A stretch of DNA of 64,000 bases from Nitrospira sp. (GCA_031315995.1 JALDRG010000005.1:124001-188000); one strand, 5' to 3'. Shown: positions 16,975 through 27,300, numbered from the stretch's first letter. Made by a program: numbers and translations. Notes: generated from the letters alone by a model not told the origin.

Positions 16975-17573
16975 GACGCCTCGCTGATGGGAATGGTAAC
17001 GATGACCCCGCCCATGATGTCGTTGAGTTTATAGTCTCGCCGTGGACTGTTCGCATGGGCATTGTGGCAGGCGACGCAACTTTCGGACACCGCCCGGTCG
17101 GCGTAGATGCCTTGAAAGTAGCGGATGCCGGCCTGTTGATAGAACCCTGTATACGGTTTATCCGGTGTTTTCATCACGGCCTCCAGCCCGCGGCGCTCGA
17201 AATCGCTGTTCGGTCCGTTCCACACATAAATCGGAGTGAGACTGGCCAGACGGAAGCTGAGTTTCATATCTTTTTGCGCGACCAGGCGCCCGGACTCGAG
17301 GAGGAATTGGGCCGGCAGGGGAAGGCCCTTTTCTTCTTTCCAATGCTCCAGCGCTTCCACGACCCCTTGGTCGTGCAACTTATCCACGACGTTTTGTGTG
17401 TAGTTGGCCCGATTCGCGTCAATGACCGCATGAATGAAGCTGGTGACCCGTTCGGGCGCCACCATTTCCGATTTGCGCGATTCTGCGATCGCCAGGGCGA
17501 TGACCCAGTAGGTGATGGCTGCCACGAAGCCGGCTACTCCTGCCGCTATGATCCATAACCCGTTTCGACTCAT
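16971..17573 (-). CDS. Tll0287-like (DUF3365) membrane-anchored heme protein
   Basis: A 200-residue protein: a single N-terminal transmembrane helix (residues 7-30) and a sensor-type domain that ends in a heme c site CVACH (C166, C169, H170). DUF3365/Tll0287-like domains occur in periplasmic heme sensors and electron-transfer proteins. GAGGAGG lies 5 nt before the ATG at 17573. It overlaps both neighbours by ATGA. A heme sensor between an aminotransferase and an amidohydrolase is unusual. Confidence 0.85.
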   Translation of the reverse strand: MSRNGLWIIAAGVAGFVAAITYWVIALAIAESRKSEMVAPERVTSFIHAVIDANRANYTQNVVDKLHDQGVVEALEHWKEEKGLPLPAQFLLESGRLVAQKDMKLSFRLASLTPIYVWNGPNSDFERRGLEAVMKTPDKPYTGFYQQAGIRYFQGIYADRAVSESCVACHNAHANSPRRDYKLNDIMGGVIVTIPISEAS

Positions 17574-18787
17574 GGACTCCTCCTCGCCGATCCCTCCGAA
17601 TGGGTATAAGTGGCGACCGCCGCCTGCACTGCCAGGCCCGGCTGTGAGAGCCAGTGGTGGCTGGTAAAGATTTCTTCCAAGGCGTTCAGCAATGTGAGCA
17701 CGTGCGCCTGTTGAGAGGATTCTCCCATGAGGCCGATGCGCCAAACTCGTCCGCGTAGGGGTCCCAGTCCGCCGCCGATCTCAATGCTGTAGTCTTGCAA
17801 GAGTTGTTGCCTCACTGTGTTCTCGTTGATCTGGGGGGGTAGCGTGACACAGTTGAGCATCGGGAGTCGATGGCCAGCTTGAGGCAGGGGGGCAAGGCCT
17901 AGAGTCTGGAGCCCAGCGAGCAAGGCCTCGCTGTTCCACTGGTGGCGAGCAGCGCGCGCCGCGAGTCCTTCTTCGTGCACGAGTCGCAGGGCTTCGCGAA
18001 GTCCGTAGAGCATGGAGATCGGAGCTGTATGGTGATAGGCACGGCTGTGATCATTCCAATACTCCGCGATCAGGGAGAGATCGAGGTACCAGCTGTGGCA
18101 GGGGACGCGCCTTTTCCGGATGGCGCTCATGCCTCGCGGGCTCACCGTGAGCGGGGCCAATCCGGGCGGACAGCTCAGGCACTTCTGGGTCCCGCTGTAG
18201 CACGCATCGATTCCCCAGCCATCGACATCGACCGGCATGCCCCCGAGGGAGGTGACGGCATCGACGATCAATAACGCGTCGTGGCTGCGGCACAAGGTAC
18301 CTACGTCCTGGAGAGGCTGGCGAGCTCCGGTGGAAGTTTCCGCATGGACAAGGATCACGGCTTTGACCGGCGCCGAACGGACGAGTTCATCGTGCAACGC
18401 CTCCATGGGAATGGGGGTTCCCCAGGGCGATTCGATAGGGAGCGGAATGCCGCCGCTTCGTTCGATCATGGTGGCGAGGCGCGTGCCGAAGACGCCGTTG
18501 ACCCCCACGATCGCACGGTCGCCCGGTTCGATCAGATTGGCGACCACGGCCTCCATTCCGGCTGATCCTGTTCCGGACAAGGCGATCGTAAACTCGTTCT
18601 GTGTCTGGAACGTGGCGCGGAGCAAGGTTTGAATCTCATTCATCAAACCGAGGAACACCGGGTCGAGATGTCCGAGCAGCGGCTGCGAGAGGGCCTGTAG
18701 AACCCTGTGGTGGACCATGCTTGGCCCCGGGCCCATGAGCAGCCGATGCGGCGGCACGAAGTCATGATACGGAGCGTCCGTACTCAT
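17570..18787 (-). CDS. Class V aminotransferase (alanine-glyoxylate/serine-pyruvate type)
   Basis: A 405-residue PLP enzyme: GPGPSMVHHRVL near the start, SGTGSAGMEA for phosphate contact, D176 in VDAVTSLGG, and PLP lysine K202 in GTQKCLSCPPG. The C-terminal GGGLGPLRGRVWRIG motif is typical. It probably transfers amino groups between alanine or serine and glyoxylate (photorespiratory-like glycolate/glyoxylate turnover). It heads an operon with the heme protein and amidohydrolase. Confidence 0.92.
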   Translation of the reverse strand: MSTDAPYHDFVPPHRLLMGPGPSMVHHRVLQALSQPLLGHLDPVFLGLMNEIQTLLRATFQTQNEFTIALSGTGSAGMEAVVANLIEPGDRAIVGVNGVFGTRLATMIERSGGIPLPIESPWGTPIPMEALHDELVRSAPVKAVILVHAETSTGARQPLQDVGTLCRSHDALLIVDAVTSLGGMPVDVDGWGIDACYSGTQKCLSCPPGLAPLTVSPRGMSAIRKRRVPCHSWYLDLSLIAEYWNDHSRAYHHTAPISMLYGLREALRLVHEEGLAARAARHQWNSEALLAGLQTLGLAPLPQAGHRLPMLNCVTLPPQINENTVRQQLLQDYSIEIGGGLGPLRGRVWRIGLMGESSQQAHVLTLLNALEEIFTSHHWLSQPGLAVQAAVATYTHSEGSARRSP

Positions 18788-18966
18788 CGTCGGGGGTGAA
18801 CGTCTTTGGTGATCCGGGGAGATATCACAATCTGCTCAACGGCCTGTCAGCACGAGGGGCGTAGTATAACGAAACCGGAGGGGATTCAGCCATGGGATTG
18901 TCGGTCTCGCCCAAAGGGGCCTGTTCCTCGCGCCGGCCTCCAGTTTCGCCGCTCGAAAGCCGGTGG

Positions 18967-18972
18967 TATACT
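18967..18972 (+). promoter_or_regulatory. Candidate -10 box (TATACT)
   Basis: TATACT lies 29 nt before the GTG start of the CPBP gene. No good -35 is visible at 17 nt. Confidence 0.35.
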
Positions 18973-19001
18973 CCGGCGCTCATCACGCCTCGGAGGTACC
19001 T

Positions 19002-20495
19002 GTGGACGCAGACGACTCAACCGGCTCGACAGCGCAGATGGCCGCACCTCCGCTGCTCTGCGTCGGGGCGCCGCCTCCGCCGCACGCCTACGATCCGGGG
19101 TTTTCCCGAGCGATCACCCTGCTGTCGGCGATCATCTTGTCGGCCTCGATTGCCGTGGTGGCGTGGTTGTCGTTCGATGTGCCGCGGGTGGAGCGGGTGC
19201 CGGATGCCGAGCGGGCTCTCAGTCACATGGTCGGCCGCTTGATGGATCAAGCGGAGGGGCTGAAGACCCTGCCGGTCTGGGAACAGTTTCTCTATGAAGC
19301 CACGATGGGTAGTGATACGAACGATCGTGAGCAGGCTATTGAATGGTATCGCGAATTAGCCGAAGAATCGTCCGATCCCTTTGTCGATCTGCACCTGGCC
19401 ATTCTTGAGGGAGAGGCGGGACAGCTTCAGGTTGTCCAGCAGAAAGTGTCACGATGGTCCCGCCAGAGTGCGCCGTACCTGGTGTTTGCCGGGCTCCTGC
19501 AGGCCGGATACCTGGAAGCGCATGTGTCTCCAGCTGCCGGTTTCGACCTGCAAGCCCACCTCGCGGAACTGCCCGTGACCGGATGGTTCTATAGCCGTCT
19601 GGCCGCTCGGATTGCCGAACGTACGGGAGAGCGGCCGTTGCTTCTGACGATCGAGATGTCCTCTCAGCAGCGGGTGGAAACGTTGTTATGGCGTTCCCGC
19701 GCGTTTGCCCTGCTCGAATTGACGCTCATGATCGTGGGCCTGCTCGTGCTGGTGTTGTGGATGCGGCGGGGGAAGGGCGCAGCGACGTTTCGCGTCGGCT
19801 CCGCCGAGCTTCCGCCTTTGTGGGCCGGTCGTTTGGGCGCGGGTGTGTTACTGCGCGGCGGCGCGGTCGGCGCGCTGCTGACCGTGGCGTTTCTCTATGC
19901 CGCCGGAGACTACCCATCCTTGCGAGCCGTGGCTGTCCCCCTGTCGAATCTGCCCCTATTGGCGTTGGCTTACTACCATCTCCTTCGACCGCAGCGACAG
20001 ACGTTTTGGCGGGGATTCGGGTTGCGCATCGAACCGCGCCGCGCGGGACGATTGGGACTGGCGGTGCTGGCGGTCGTGGCGGCCGGGCTTGTGGGCGAGT
20101 GGCTGTTGGGCAGGATTGCAGAACCATTGAATCTGATCAGTCATTGGACGGAGTGGTTCGATGCGGATCTCGTCTGGGGAACGTCGTCGACTCTCGTGGT
20201 CAGCCTGATGGAATATGTTTTGTTTGCGCCGATTTTTGAAGAGCTGGCGTTTCGTGGACTGTTGTTCGGTATCCTGCGCAGGCGCTTTCAGTGGGGGGCC
20301 GCGGCCATGCTGAGCGCGGCGCTTTTCGCGCTCGCCCATGGTTATGGGTTGATCGGGTTTCTCAGCGTCTTCTGGAGCGGTCTGATTTGGGCGTGGGCCT
20401 ATGAACGAACCGGCAGTCTCTGGCCGGGGATGATCGGACATGCCGTCAACAATCTGTTGGTGTGTTTGAGCGTAATGGCCTTATTGAGGGCCTGA
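19002..20495 (+). CDS. CPBP family intramembrane metalloprotease with large N-terminal domain
   Basis: A 497-residue membrane protein. One transmembrane helix (about 35-60) is followed by a roughly 190-residue helical extracytoplasmic domain, then about seven helices. The C-terminal CPBP/CAAX-protease block has FEELAFRGLLFG (glutamates and arginine of the active site), ALAHGYG and MIGHAVNNLL (histidines). These enzymes cleave membrane substrates or act in prenyl-protein processing; the substrate is unknown. The GTG at 19002 was chosen because GGAGG lies 6 nt upstream; an upstream GTG in the same frame overlaps the TATACT box. Confidence 0.85.
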   Translation: MDADDSTGSTAQMAAPPLLCVGAPPPPHAYDPGFSRAITLLSAIILSASIAVVAWLSFDVPRVERVPDAERALSHMVGRLMDQAEGLKTLPVWEQFLYEATMGSDTNDREQAIEWYRELAEESSDPFVDLHLAILEGEAGQLQVVQQKVSRWSRQSAPYLVFAGLLQAGYLEAHVSPAAGFDLQAHLAELPVTGWFYSRLAARIAERTGERPLLLTIEMSSQQRVETLLWRSRAFALLELTLMIVGLLVLVLWMRRGKGAATFRVGSAELPPLWAGRLGAGVLLRGGAVGALLTVAFLYAAGDYPSLRAVAVPLSNLPLLALAYYHLLRPQRQTFWRGFGLRIEPRRAGRLGLAVLAVVAAGLVGEWLLGRIAEPLNLISHWTEWFDADLVWGTSSTLVVSLMEYVLFAPIFEELAFRGLLFGILRRRFQWGAAAMLSAALFALAHGYGLIGFLSVFWSGLIWAWAYERTGSLWPGMIGHAVNNLLVCLSVMALLRA

Positions 20496-20563
20496 GCCGT
20501 TTACCATGTTCATCTCTGTTGGGTCTGCCGGTTGCGGGGCCGAATCATCGCCTATTACAACCC

Positions 20564-21382
20564 TCACAGGCTCAGCGTGCGGTCAGTGTCTGGTTGGATC
20601 GATTGGAGCGCGCGGTAGAAATCCGGGTGTCGAAGCGTATAGCCGAATTGCGAGAGGATTTTATGATTGTGGATGCGTTTTCCTGATTCGCTGCGGCCCG
20701 CCTCCCGAGGACTCACAATTCCCCATCTGCCGGAGACTTCGGCGCACACATCGGCCCAGCGACGCGGGTGACCGTCACTCACATTGTAAGTTTCTCCGGT
20801 ACGCCCCTGTTGCAGCGCGAGGAGACAGAGGTGCGCCAGATCTTCGACATGGATGAGGTTCACGTATTTGTTTGTCGGACCGACGCGCCCTTGCCGGATC
20901 CACTCCACGGGATTCCGATTCGGACCGTAGATACCGGCGACCCGCAAAATGGTCGCTCCGTGATGTGTTCGTAAATATTCTTCCCCTTGGACGCGGGACA
21001 GGTCGGTGTTGAGGGGATGTGTCTCATCGATCCAGTGGGGGGGATCCTCCACGAGCGTACCACCCGTGTCATATGCGGAGGTGCTTCCCAGAACCACCAA
21101 TCTTCTCTTTGGGCGGCAATAGTGTCGGGCGAAAGCCTGTACTTGCTCGAGCGGGATCGCGGGAAAGGTCCAGATCAGGTCGGCGTCGGGAGGCAGGGCA
21201 GCCCACGTGGTCGGCTCTTCCAAGTCGAATCGAATCCTCGCCGGTGGTTCGATATCGATCAGATGGCGCTCCGGCCGCCGACTGCTGGCTTGGATCGGTA
21301 AGGATCGTTGGGCGGCCAGCCGATAGATCCAGTGGCCGGTATAGCCGGATCCGAGAATCACGATGGTGCGAGGTGCCGTCAT
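20564..21382 (-). CDS. NAD(P)-dependent epimerase/SDR family protein
   Basis: A 272-residue extended short-chain dehydrogenase-like protein: nucleotide-binding ILGSGYTGHWIYR, VVLGSTSAYD, and LRVAGIYGPNR, with NLIHVEDLA and NVSDGHPRRW later. The YxxxK catalytic pair is not obvious, as in the YeeZ-like group. Substrate unknown. The ATG at 21382 is preceded by a TATGAT box and no ribosome site. It is divergent to the histidine kinase gene, about 100 bp apart. Confidence 0.85.
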   Translation of the reverse strand: MTAPRTIVILGSGYTGHWIYRLAAQRSLPIQASSRRPERHLIDIEPPARIRFDLEEPTTWAALPPDADLIWTFPAIPLEQVQAFARHYCRPKRRLVVLGSTSAYDTGGTLVEDPPHWIDETHPLNTDLSRVQGEEYLRTHHGATILRVAGIYGPNRNPVEWIRQGRVGPTNKYVNLIHVEDLAHLCLLALQQGRTGETYNVSDGHPRRWADVCAEVSGRWGIVSPREAGRSESGKRIHNHKILSQFGYTLRHPDFYRALQSIQPDTDRTLSL

Positions 21383-21388
21383 CGGCGC

Positions 21389-21394
21389 ATCATA
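21389..21394 (-). promoter_or_regulatory. Candidate -10 box of a leaderless transcript
   Basis: TATGAT on the minus strand is 6 nt from the ATG at 21382, without a ribosome site. Confidence 0.45.
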
Positions 21395-21467
21395 CCCGAA
21401 CCGTCGTTCGGTTTGCCGCAACCGATTCCGGCTAGGCTGGCTGTGGTCTCCGGGGAGAGACGCATGC

Positions 21468-21473
21468 TAATAT
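21468..21473 (+). promoter_or_regulatory. Candidate -10 box of a leaderless transcript
   Basis: TAATAT lies 9 nt before the ATG at 21483; the spacer CCTCCCGCT is pyrimidine-rich and lacks a ribosome site. Confidence 0.45.
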
Positions 21474-21482
21474 CCTCCCGCT

Positions 21483-22625
21483 ATGGCGCCCTTCGACCCC
21501 AGACAGAAACAGATGGAGGAGTATGCGGGCAGGTCGGCAGCGGCCATGGCGCTTCGGCGGCAGCATATCATGGTCGGAGCAGCGGGCCTGTTGACCTGCA
21601 TCTTTTTCGCCTTGGATCTCCTCTTGCCGCTGGGAGTGGCGAATGCGGTGCTCTACAGTGCCGTCGTATTTCTGTCCGCTGCCAGTCGGTATCGATGGTT
21701 GCCGATTGCGACCGCGACGACCTGCTCCCTGTTAACCATCGTGGCCGCCCCGTTTAGTCCGCAGGTGCCGGGCCTTCCCCTATGGTTTGAATGGGGGAAT
21801 CATCTGTTCAGCCTGTTCGGTATCTGGGCGCCGGTTATATTTATCCATCAGCGGCGTCAAACGGAATTGTTGCTCAAGGAAGTCAACGAGCGGCTTGAGC
21901 GGGGAGTGGACGCGCGTACCGCGGACCTGGCCGCCAGCCGTCTGGCGCTGGAGCGAAGTGAAGAACAGCTGCACACGCTCACCGGACGGATTCTCACGGC
22001 GCAGGAAGAGGAGCGCCGCCGGATCGCGCAGGATTTGCATGATGACGTCAACCAACGGCTGGCCTTACTCATGCTGGATCTTCAGGAAGTCGACCGGCAG
22101 ATAGGTTGTGAGCCCGCGATGGCACAGGAGGGCATCCGCAACGCCCTGAACGGGTTGGAAGAACTCTCCGATGACGTGCGATTTATGGCGTATCGTTTCC
22201 ACCCCTCCATCCTCGATGATTTGGGATTGAAGGCGGCATTGCAGCGGTTGCTGGATGACTTTTCGAGTCGCACCGGAGTCAAGGCGCTGTTTGTGCATCA
22301 GCCACTCGATCACCAACTGGACAAAACCATCTCGACCGCTTTATACCGGGTCGTTCAGGAAAGTCTGTCCAATATCACCCGGCATGCCAAGGCTTCTCGG
22401 GTGGAGGTGGAGGTCACCATGGAAGAGGAGGGGCTGGTCGTGGTGGTGCGCGATGACGGCAGAGGGTTCGATCAGGTGGCGATCGAAGGGGCTGAGTGCG
22501 GGCTGGGTTTGTTGAACATGCGCGAGCGCCTGCTGTCGGTGCACGGATCCTGTGAGGTGGAATCCATTCCGGGAAGAGGGACCACGGTGTCGATGTATGT
22601 ACCGTTGGTACGGGTGACAACATGA
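21483..22625 (+). CDS. Sensor histidine kinase (HisKA_3/NarX type)
   Basis: A 380-residue kinase. Four N-terminal transmembrane helices (about 30-122) form an uncharacterised membrane sensor. A coiled coil follows (RLERGVDARTADLAASRLAL), then the dimerisation box with phospho-acceptor H186 (EEERRRIAQDLHDDVN). The ATPase has VVQESLSNITRHAKAS (N box), DDGRGF and GLGLLNMRERL. The HPS-type acceptor matches kinases partnered with NarL-like regulators. It overlaps the regulator gene by ATGA. The signal is unknown. Confidence 0.93.
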   Translation: MAPFDPRQKQMEEYAGRSAAAMALRRQHIMVGAAGLLTCIFFALDLLLPLGVANAVLYSAVVFLSAASRYRWLPIATATTCSLLTIVAAPFSPQVPGLPLWFEWGNHLFSLFGIWAPVIFIHQRRQTELLLKEVNERLERGVDARTADLAASRLALERSEEQLHTLTGRILTAQEEERRRIAQDLHDDVNQRLALLMLDLQEVDRQIGCEPAMAQEGIRNALNGLEELSDDVRFMAYRFHPSILDDLGLKAALQRLLDDFSSRTGVKALFVHQPLDHQLDKTISTALYRVVQESLSNITRHAKASRVEVEVTMEEEGLVVVVRDDGRGFDQVAIEGAECGLGLLNMRERLLSVHGSCEVESIPGRGTTVSMYVPLVRVTT

Positions 22626-23266
22626 CCCTGCCGCGTGTGTTATTGGCAGATGATCATACCCTCGTCTTGGAGGGATTTCGGCGGTTACTGGATGACCAGT
22701 GTGAACTGGTCGGAACCGTGGGGGACGGGCGCGCCCTGCTGGAGGCCATTCCGGAGTTGAAACCGGATATTGTGATTCTTGATATCTCGATGCCGGTATT
22801 AAACGGGATCGATGCCGCCCGCGTCTTGAAGGTCAAATTCCCCCAGGTCAAAGTGCTGTTCATCACGATGCATGCCGATCCGGCCTATGTGCGGGCGGCG
22901 TTTGAGGCCGGTGCCTCCGCCTATCTGCTCAAGCGGTGCGTCGGCGAAGAATTGGCGCAGGCGATCCGTGCCGTGCGAAGCGGGAATTTTTACGTGACCC
23001 CCCTGGTGACGAAAGATGTGGTGGAAAGTATGCTGCGCGGAATCGATGGTGGAGCGCCCGCCGGTCCCGAGCTGACGACACGCCAGCGCGAGGTGCTACA
23101 ATTGCTGGCTGAAGGACATACGGTCAAAGATATCGCCGGCACGCTCAAAATCTCCCCTCGCACCGTCGAGTTCCATAAAGGGCAAATCATGGAACAGCTC
23201 AATCTTCACACCACCGTCGAACTCGTCAAATATGCCTTGGCCCAGGGATTGACCAGCCAGTCCTGA
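22622..23266 (+). CDS. NarL/FixJ-type response regulator
   Basis: A 214-residue regulator: receiver with phospho-acceptor D54 (IVILDISMP), acidic pair DD at 10-11, T and K in FITMHAD and YLLKRC, and a C-terminal LuxR-type helix-turn-helix (TTRQREVLQLLAEG, ISPRTVEFHKG). It is the partner of the upstream kinase (overlapping start). Confidence 0.94.
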   Translation: MTLPRVLLADDHTLVLEGFRRLLDDQCELVGTVGDGRALLEAIPELKPDIVILDISMPVLNGIDAARVLKVKFPQVKVLFITMHADPAYVRAAFEAGASAYLLKRCVGEELAQAIRAVRSGNFYVTPLVTKDVVESMLRGIDGGAPAGPELTTRQREVLQLLAEGHTVKDIAGTLKISPRTVEFHKGQIMEQLNLHTTVELVKYALAQGLTSQS

Positions 23267-23420
23267 CCGCTCGATTCCATCGGTTTCTTCTTCATTTCTT
23301 GAATTACTAGTCGTTGATCAGGTATGTTTTTGCGTGATAGACTCGCGTTTTTACGCGTGTGGTTTTCCCTTCACTTGCCTACTATACGCCTCCTTTTTCT
23401 ACGCAGTGCTTCGTAGGACT

Positions 23421-23852
23421 ATGAGAAAGAAGATGCCACGTCCACGTGTTCTCATCGGCGATTCATCGCGAGCCATGTTGGCCTTTTTGGAGATCCTCCT
23501 GGAATCTCAGTTCGAGGTCGTCGCCTCAGAAACCGAGGGCGAAGCACTGGTCCTGACTGCCAAAAGACTCGGTCCGGACTTGATCGTGCTGGACTTTTCC
23601 CTCTCGTTTCTCGAAGGGCTTGGAGTGGCTCGGCAACTCTATGAGACGATGCCGAACAGCAAGGTCGTGTTTTTCTCCTCGCATGAAGACCCTGTCTATG
23701 TCACGGCAGCGTTCGAGGCAGGAGCCATGGGGTACCTGGTCAAGCAACTCACGGTCGATCTGGCCTACTATCTTGAACGGGTGCTGGAAGGAGAACGGGT
23801 CTGTTATCCGGATGATCTTCAGAAACGGGTGGTTCGATCGAAAGACCCGTGA
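23421..23852 (+). CDS. Single-domain response regulator
   Basis: A 143-residue lone receiver: acidic GDSS near the start, D58 in IVLDFSLSFLEG, FFSSHED and YLVKQ (lysine). The helix-turn-helix output of its neighbour is absent. The sequence resembles the receiver of the upstream regulator (VYVTAAFEAGAMGYLVK versus YVRAAFEAGASAYLLK), suggesting duplication. The ATG at 23421 is preceded by TAGGA; the ATG at 23433 is an alternative. It may act by phosphate competition or protein contact. Confidence 0.85.
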   Translation: MRKKMPRPRVLIGDSSRAMLAFLEILLESQFEVVASETEGEALVLTAKRLGPDLIVLDFSLSFLEGLGVARQLYETMPNSKVVFFSSHEDPVYVTAAFEAGAMGYLVKQLTVDLAYYLERVLEGERVCYPDDLQKRVVRSKDP

Positions 23853-23901
23853 CCGCAAGCTATCCGGCGAGAAGGCGGATTCGCGCCGGGGGAGACCGAC
23901 A

Positions 23902-24105
23902 ATGGTTCGAGTCGTTCCGATGTGTCAGTTGTGTCGCCGAGTTCGTGACGGTGGTTTCTCGACCCGGGGGACGAACAGCTGGGTCGATTTCCCTAGTTAC
24001 CTTGCGCGGCATGTGGTCCCGCCGTCTCAGGTCCGGTTTTCGAGCGACTATTGCAGTGAGTGCCGGCTGTCCTACGACATCCTTAAAACATACGGGGGAC
24101 AGTGA
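23902..24105 (+). CDS. Stand-alone zinc motif protein related to the C-terminal motif of some response regulators
   Basis: A 67-residue protein with two cysteine pairs: MCQLCRRVRDGG (C8, C11) and YCSECRLSYDI (C51, C54). The same layout (PxCxxCKKIRDxxG ... W..L..Y......FSHxxCPDC) occurs as a C-terminal module of hybrid histidine kinases and response regulators. Here it is separate. GGGGGAG lies 7 nt before the ATG, and the gene follows the lone receiver by 49 bp. It probably binds zinc and could partner with the receiver or with the kinase. Function unknown. Confidence 0.65.
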   Translation: MVRVVPMCQLCRRVRDGGFSTRGTNSWVDFPSYLARHVVPPSQVRFSSDYCSECRLSYDILKTYGGQ

Positions 24106-24309
24106 AGCGAGCTCCATTCCACGCCGCATTCCGCTCGTGAGCGCATGATCGTGCCCCATGAGGGGAGACAATCCCGCTCGAGTTCTGATCATGGTGGTGT
24201 CGTCCAGCTGCGTGGCCCTCTCTTCGGGACCGACCTCGTCTCACGCCGGTACGGTGTTCCAGCGTCATTCGGGACGATCGGTACGATTCTTTGTCCTTTC
24301 CGGTTGTGC

Positions 24310-24315
24310 TACGAT
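24310..24315 (+). promoter_or_regulatory. Candidate -10 box of a leaderless transcript
   Basis: TACGAT is 9 nt before the ATG at 24325 and there is no ribosome site. It matches TANNNT only loosely. Confidence 0.3.
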
Positions 24316-24324
24316 GACCCTCTG

Positions 24325-27300
24325 ATGTCTGCCCTGCCGTTTCATCCCATCCTCGTCGAGTGGTTCAATACCCGTTTCGCTTGCGCGACCGATGTCCAGA
24401 TGCAGGCCTGGCCGGCGATTCAATCGGGTCGTGATCTGCTGATCTCAGCTCCGACGGGATCGGGCAAGACCCTGGCGGCGTTCCTCTCCTGTATCGACAG
24501 ACTCTTCCAGCAGGCGGTGCACTGTGACCTGCGGGATGAGACGCAGGTGCTATATGTCTCGCCCCTGAAAGCACTCAGCAATGACGTGCAGAAAAACCTT
24601 CAACAGCCGCTGACCGAGATCGGTCAGGCTGCGCTGGCAGCCGGATTATTGCTGCCTGAACTACGGGTGGTCGTGCGGACCGGCGACACGCCCATGACCG
24701 AGCGGCAGCAGATGCTCCGGCGTCCGCCGCATATCCTGATCACCACTCCCGAATCCCTCTTTATCCTCCTGACGGCAGAAAAAAGCCGAGCGATGTTGAA
24801 GACCGTGCGCACGATCATTGTGGATGAAATTCATGCCGTGGCCCCCAATAAGCGAGGGGCGCATTTGGCCTTGTCCCTGGAGCGGGCGGCGGCGCTCGCT
24901 GGGGGGCACGTTCAACGTATCGGCCTGTCGGCCACGCAGCGGCCCATCGAAACCATCGCGGAGTTCTTGGTGGGAAACAGAAGCCCGTCAATCGTCAATG
25001 GTCGAGCGTCATGCGAAGCTATCAGCCATCAGCCGTCAGCTCTCAGCTCATTGTCATGCACCGTCATCGACGTCGGCCATCGCCGTGACATGGATCTGGC
25101 CGTCGAAGTGCCGAAGGATGAACTTGGGGCGGTCGCGACCAATGCGATCTGGAGCGATGTCTATGACCGTGTCGCGGCTCTGGTAGAGGCGCATCGTTCC
25201 ACCCTGGTGTTTGTGAATACGCGGCGTTTGGCGGAGCGGGTGTCGCATTATTTGGAAGAACGGTTGCGCCATCTCGGGGAAGGAGTGGTGGCGGCGCACC
25301 ATGGCAGCCTGTCACGGAAGATTCGTCTGTCGGCCGAGGATCGGTTGAAAACGGGGGTTGTGCGCGTGGTGGTGGCCACGGCCTCGCTGGAACTCGGTAT
25401 CGATGTCGGGACCGTGGATCTCGTCTGCCAGATCGGGTCTCCTCGGTCGATCGCGACCGGCCTGCAGCGGATCGGTCGGGCCGGACATTGGATCCAGGCC
25501 ATCCCCAAGGGTCGTCTGTTTGCCACGACGCGTGACGAGTTGATCGAATGCGCTGCTTTGATCCGGTCGATCAGAGCCGGAGTGCTGGATCGCATCGACG
25601 TGCCATCCGCGCCGTTGGATGTGTTGGCACAGCAGATCGTCGCCGCCGCTGCGACTCAAGCGTGGGATGAGACGGAATTGTACGAGCTGTGTCGCCGGGC
25701 CATGCCCTATCGCGATTTGGCTCGTCCGACCTTCGACGCTGTGGTGACGATGCTTGCCGACGGGTTTGTGACCAGCCGAGGCCGAGGACGGGCCTATCTC
25801 CATCATGATCGTATCAATCACCATATTCGAGGCCGTCGCGGCGCTCGCCTGGCGGCCATCACCTCCGGCGGTGCGATTCCCGATACGGCGAACTACGTCG
25901 TGATCGCGGAGCCGGACGGCACGGTCGTGGGGTCGGTCGACGAGGATTTCGCCGTCGAGAGTCTGGCGGGAGACATTATCTTGCTGGGCAACACGTCGTG
26001 GCGGATCAAAGGCGTGGAAACCGGCAAAATGCGGGTCGAAGATGCGCAGGGGGCTCCGCCGACGATTCCATTTTGGCGCGGGGAAGCGCCGGCGCGCACG
26101 GCGGAGTTGTCCGCGGAAGTCGCGCGCCTCAAGGCCGACATCGATCATCGTCTTGGCGCCGACCAGTCGCCTTCCGCACTCCAGCCGGTGCAGTGGCTCA
26201 AGCAGGAATGTGGCCTCGATCAACGGGGAGCCCAACAAGTGGTCGAATACATCCTGGCCGGCAAGGCGGTCTTGGGGACCGTTCCGACTCAGCACACCAT
26301 TGTGGCGGAACGCTTTTTCGACGAGAGCGGAGGCATGCAGCTGGTCATCCATGCGCCGTTCGGCGGGCGGTTGAACCGAGCCTGGGGACTGGCGTTGCGG
26401 AAGCGTTTGTGTGTGACCTTTGATTTTGAGCTGCAGGCCGCCGCCACGGACGAGGGCATTGTCCTCTCATTGGGAGAAAAGCACAGCTTTCCACTCGACA
26501 CGGTGTTTGCGTTCCTCAACGTCAAGACGCTGCGCGAGGTGCTGACGCAGGCGGTGTTGCAAGCGCCGATGTTCATGACCCGGTGGCGGTGGAATGCCTC
26601 GCGGGCCCTGGCGCTGCTCAGGTTTGTCGGCGGCAAGCGAGTGCCGCCGCAGATCCAACGGATGCGCGCCGAAGATCTCTTAGCCGCCGTGTTTCCCGAT
26701 GCGATTGCCTGTCAGGACAATTTTCAAGGGGAACGAACCGTACGGCAGATTCCGGACCATCCCCTGGCACAGGAAACGATCCGTGATTGTCTGACGGAGG
26801 CGATGGATCTCGACGGATTGATTGCCGTGCTGGAGAAGATCGATCGCGGCGAGATCACTTGCCTGGCCGTCGATACGCCGATGCCCTCCGCGTTCTGCCA
26901 CGAAATCTTGAATGCCAATCCCTATGCCTTCCTCGATGATGCTCCGTTGGAGGAGCGTCGGGCGCGGGCGGTGGATATGCGGCGCAGTTTGCCGCCGGAA
27001 TTGGCCGGAGAAATGGGCGCGCTGGATCAATCGGCGATCGATCAGGTTCTGGAGGAATCCTGGCCGGTGGTGCGCGATGCGGAGGAGTTCCACGATGCGC
27101 TGTTGTCCCTCGGTTGGCTGCCCTGTGAGCGCATGCCTGGCTGGGATTTGCTGGTGCCGTCGCTTGCTGCTGCCGGTCGTGTGGCCACGCTCTGGCAGGG
27201 AGAGACGAGATTGGGCTGGCTGGCAACGGAATATCACCACTACGGGAGGCTGCTCTTTCCCGATGCCCGGATCGATCCGGCTAGCAGCCCCATTGAACCG

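Noticed and set aside
16108..17034. A 308-codon open frame on plus opposite the amidohydrolase
   Set aside because: Glycine-, histidine- and aspartate-rich translation without motifs; antisense shadow of a well-supported gene.
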